Source: Epiperipatus broadwayi
Lineage: Eukaryota; Onychophora; Udeonychophora; Euonychophora; Peripatidae
Direction of reading: 5' to 3'
Assembly (NCBI GenBank): GCA_028023455.1
Contig: JAQFVV010012396.1
Location: 6,984,085-7,048,084 of the forward strand
DNA length: 64,000 nucleotides
A program made the position numbers and the translations under genes. Positions 62,185-64,000 of this stretch are shown piece by piece (the first letter of the stretch is position 1; the number at the start of each line of letters is the position of its first letter). Below the pieces are notes generated by a model. The model did not search any database. It was given only the letters and a program-made list of their open reading frames with translations, and was not told the origin of the DNA.

Positions 62185-62275
62185 AAAAAGCATTCAAGTT
62201 TACTTGGCCTAGATTCAAACGCAAGTCACAGAAATGGCAATCATTTATACTGTCAATGCAGCATGAGGCATTATT
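62185..62275 (-). repeat. tRNA-like SINE head (family C)
   Basis: The minus strand reads catgctgcattgacagtata, then gcgtttgaatctaggccaag, a box B-like end, then taaacttgaatgcttttt. The tail is shared with 60421, so both are members of one tRNA-derived family. The box A is weak. Confidence 0.55.
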
Positions 62276-62319
62276 ATAAATTAGAGGGTAAAAGTTCCCA
62301 GATTATTATGATTCATCAG

Positions 62320-62540
62320 ATACATAGCAATATATTGAAGATGGACAGTTGAAATCTTAAACTAGATTCCAAAAAATTGTAAGAGACTTAGAAAGAGATC
62401 ACATGTAAGATGGTTGGATGAAGTAAGAAAGTATGCAGAGATGATGTGGAGAAGAGAGGTTAGAGATTGGAGATGGATTGAACTTGGAGAGACCTTCATC
62501 CTTCAATAGAAAGATAATGATTGGAAATGGTAATGATGAT
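62320..62540 (+). pseudogene. 3' tail of an RTE-type LINE
   Basis: It translates to EDGQLKS, IVRDLERDHM, then DGWMK-type blocks and WRWIELGETFILQ-like sequence with frame changes. It ends in ccttcatccttcaatagaaa followed by a tggtaatgatgat tail. This is the same closing module as at 7905 and 53660. Confidence 0.75.
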
Positions 62541-63690
62541 ACGCATTAAATGTTCATAATTGTTTTGAATAGTTTGATATATATGGTTATACGTCTCCAT
62601 AAATATAACATAATAATAAATATTTATATTCATTGTGCACTATTATTTTTTAAGGAAACTTTTTTAAAAGCAATAAATATATTTCAGATTAAAAGTAATG
62701 CAGTTAATAAACTATTGTTTTACGAAAAAAATCAGATAAAATTATGAGACTTCAAATTTTTATGTCCACCAAAATTGATTCTTTTAACGTAAGTTACAAT
62801 TTACTTAATATTTAATTATATATTCAATCTTGAAACCATACAAACACAAACTAAAATATAATAGTTTTATTGCATCTCGGACTCCCATCCATACTTTTAT
62901 TTACCACCAGCTCGAAAAAATATTAAATTAAAAATCTTCCCAACCGCATCTTCAAGTCAGCCATTTATACATCTTATGCACCATGTTATTCATATAAATT
63001 GCTCTTTATTATTTTATTTTCTTGCGTTAATAATCTTTTTCATCACTGTTTTATTCTACTTTTTATTTTTGTTCTTGTCCAATGTACACATTGTTTAAAG
63101 AAAACTATGATAGGTGTGTGTGTGTGTATGCTGAACATATATATTATGTAAGATTCACCATTATCTGTGATTTAGAGTTTTCCTGAGAAAACTCCGAATC
63201 AAATGGCAATGGATATGGAAATGGAAACTTGTGTAATTAATGTGAACTTCACACTTATGTTTCATCTATCTTAATTTGTTCAACTGCTTTACTTAATTTA
63301 TGATTTCTATTCCTCTCCCTCCCTTTTTTAAAAACATCAACAAATTATTGAAAAAAGATAAAGAAAAAAGACTAATTGATAAATAAACTGACAAAATAAA
63401 TAAAGTTGGAAAAAGGGCATGCTGACTATTCAATAAATTTATTATTATTATTTATTAAAATATTTGCTGGATTTTCTGTAGAGTTTAACTTGATATTTTT
63501 TTTTGGAATATATAGATACATTAGTGAAAAGTCAGTGATGTTAAAAGTTGTTTAATGCAATGGTACCTGTGTTTATTTTAGCAATCTTTATATGCTAATT
63601 TTAGATTGAGATTTTAGAAAAAACAACAGTTTTTATAACAGTTATATAAACAATTATATAGTATTATTATATCAGTATTATTAAAAATCC
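62541..63690. other. AT-rich spacer
   Basis: No supported gene. A (GT)n tract lies near 63114-63128. The 65-codon frame at 62550 has no motif. Confidence 0.45.
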
Positions 63691-63699
63691 AAATATTTC

Positions 63700-64000
63700 T
63701 TCTTGGAGACTTTGATGCTCACTTTAGCATGAGCTGTAAATTATGTCTCAAAATTATTGGAAATAATGACATTGATCTATGAATTTGTGTGGTCTACATT
63801 TATGAAATATTTGCACTAAACACAGCTTGATTATCATGGAAATTTTTGTTTAGTCAGAAGTATTAATATAAAGAAACTTGACTGCATCAATGCTTTTAAT
63901 AATATTATCACATTGGTTATAATATGGTTATAAGTTAAAATGTAAGCATTTAGAGTACCAGATTGTTTGGAAGATCATAGAATAGTATATTCCAAAATTA
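63700..64000 (+). pseudogene. LINE AP-endonuclease fragment, running off the window
   Basis: From about 63712 the plus strand reads LGDFDAHFSMSC, the GDFNA catalytic motif of APE-type endonucleases in LINE ORF2. IIGNND follows, then with stops FALNTA and a YKET-LHQCF stretch like the KxTWxHPRS motif that precedes the last catalytic histidine. Stops break the frame. RT sequences would be expected to the right of the window if the element continues. Confidence 0.65.

Overview
This window is very AT-rich eukaryotic (animal) DNA. It holds no operons, ribosome binding sites or dense genes. One real gene piece is visible: a single internal exon of sarcosine dehydrogenase (55144-55400, + strand) with an AG acceptor and a GTAAG donor. 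Almost everything else recognisable is decayed transposable elements. RTE-like LINEs, L1/Tx1-like LINEs with a C-terminal CCHC finger, a GIY-YIG Penelope-like element, a hAT transposon and several short repeat families with pol III-like boxes all point to an invertebrate metazoan. A mollusc such as a cephalopod would fit, but this is inference and the species cannot be fixed from the sequence.

Layout. 0-5 kb: AT-rich spacer with an anomalous GC-rich island (1571-2300). 5-8 kb: a foldback repeat (family B), then two dead RTE-type LINE pieces (5495-6830, 7630-7950). 8.2-8.7 kb: an intronless, broken ADP/ATP carrier pseudogene. 8.9-9.9 kb: a tandem pair of family A repeats. 10.8-12.2 kb: an extended dead RTE LINE on the minus strand, with a 93-bp tRNA-like retroposed insert flanked by an 8-bp duplication (12248-12356). 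12.7-19 kb: direct repeats, a long TA tract, a LINE 3' fragment, inverted family A repeats and a 1-kb family B foldback. 19.2-21.4 kb: the best preserved element, a 5'-truncated non-LTR retrotransposon with a 663-codon open frame and a 17-bp target-site duplication, inserted into a family A repeat. 24-28 kb: another LINE fragment, then a Penelope-like remnant bracketed by two facing copies of a SINE-like repeat (family D). 28-41 kb: mostly unassigned, with a G/C-capped hairpin (30.5 kb), a GC-richer patch (31.5 kb), a 0.7-kb foldback (35.5 kb) and a family D repeat carrying a small internal tandem array (39.7 kb). 41.5-53.1 kb: two direct copies of a roughly 1.6-kb segment. Between them lies a dead L1-like LINE, and a 2.9-kb hAT transposon interrupts the second copy. 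53-64 kb: the sarcosine dehydrogenase exon in long presumed introns, with RTE tails, tRNA-like repeats and a LINE endonuclease fragment at the right edge.

The elements give a relative history. The LINE at 19.2 kb landed in an existing family A repeat. The hAT landed in one of two pre-existing duplicate segments, whose other copy keeps a ctttag-containing candidate empty site. No CRISPR array, intact tRNA or rRNA gene, or clearly new multi-gene system was found. The most unusual material is the set of repeat families that occur as monomers, tandem dimers and palindromic dimers.
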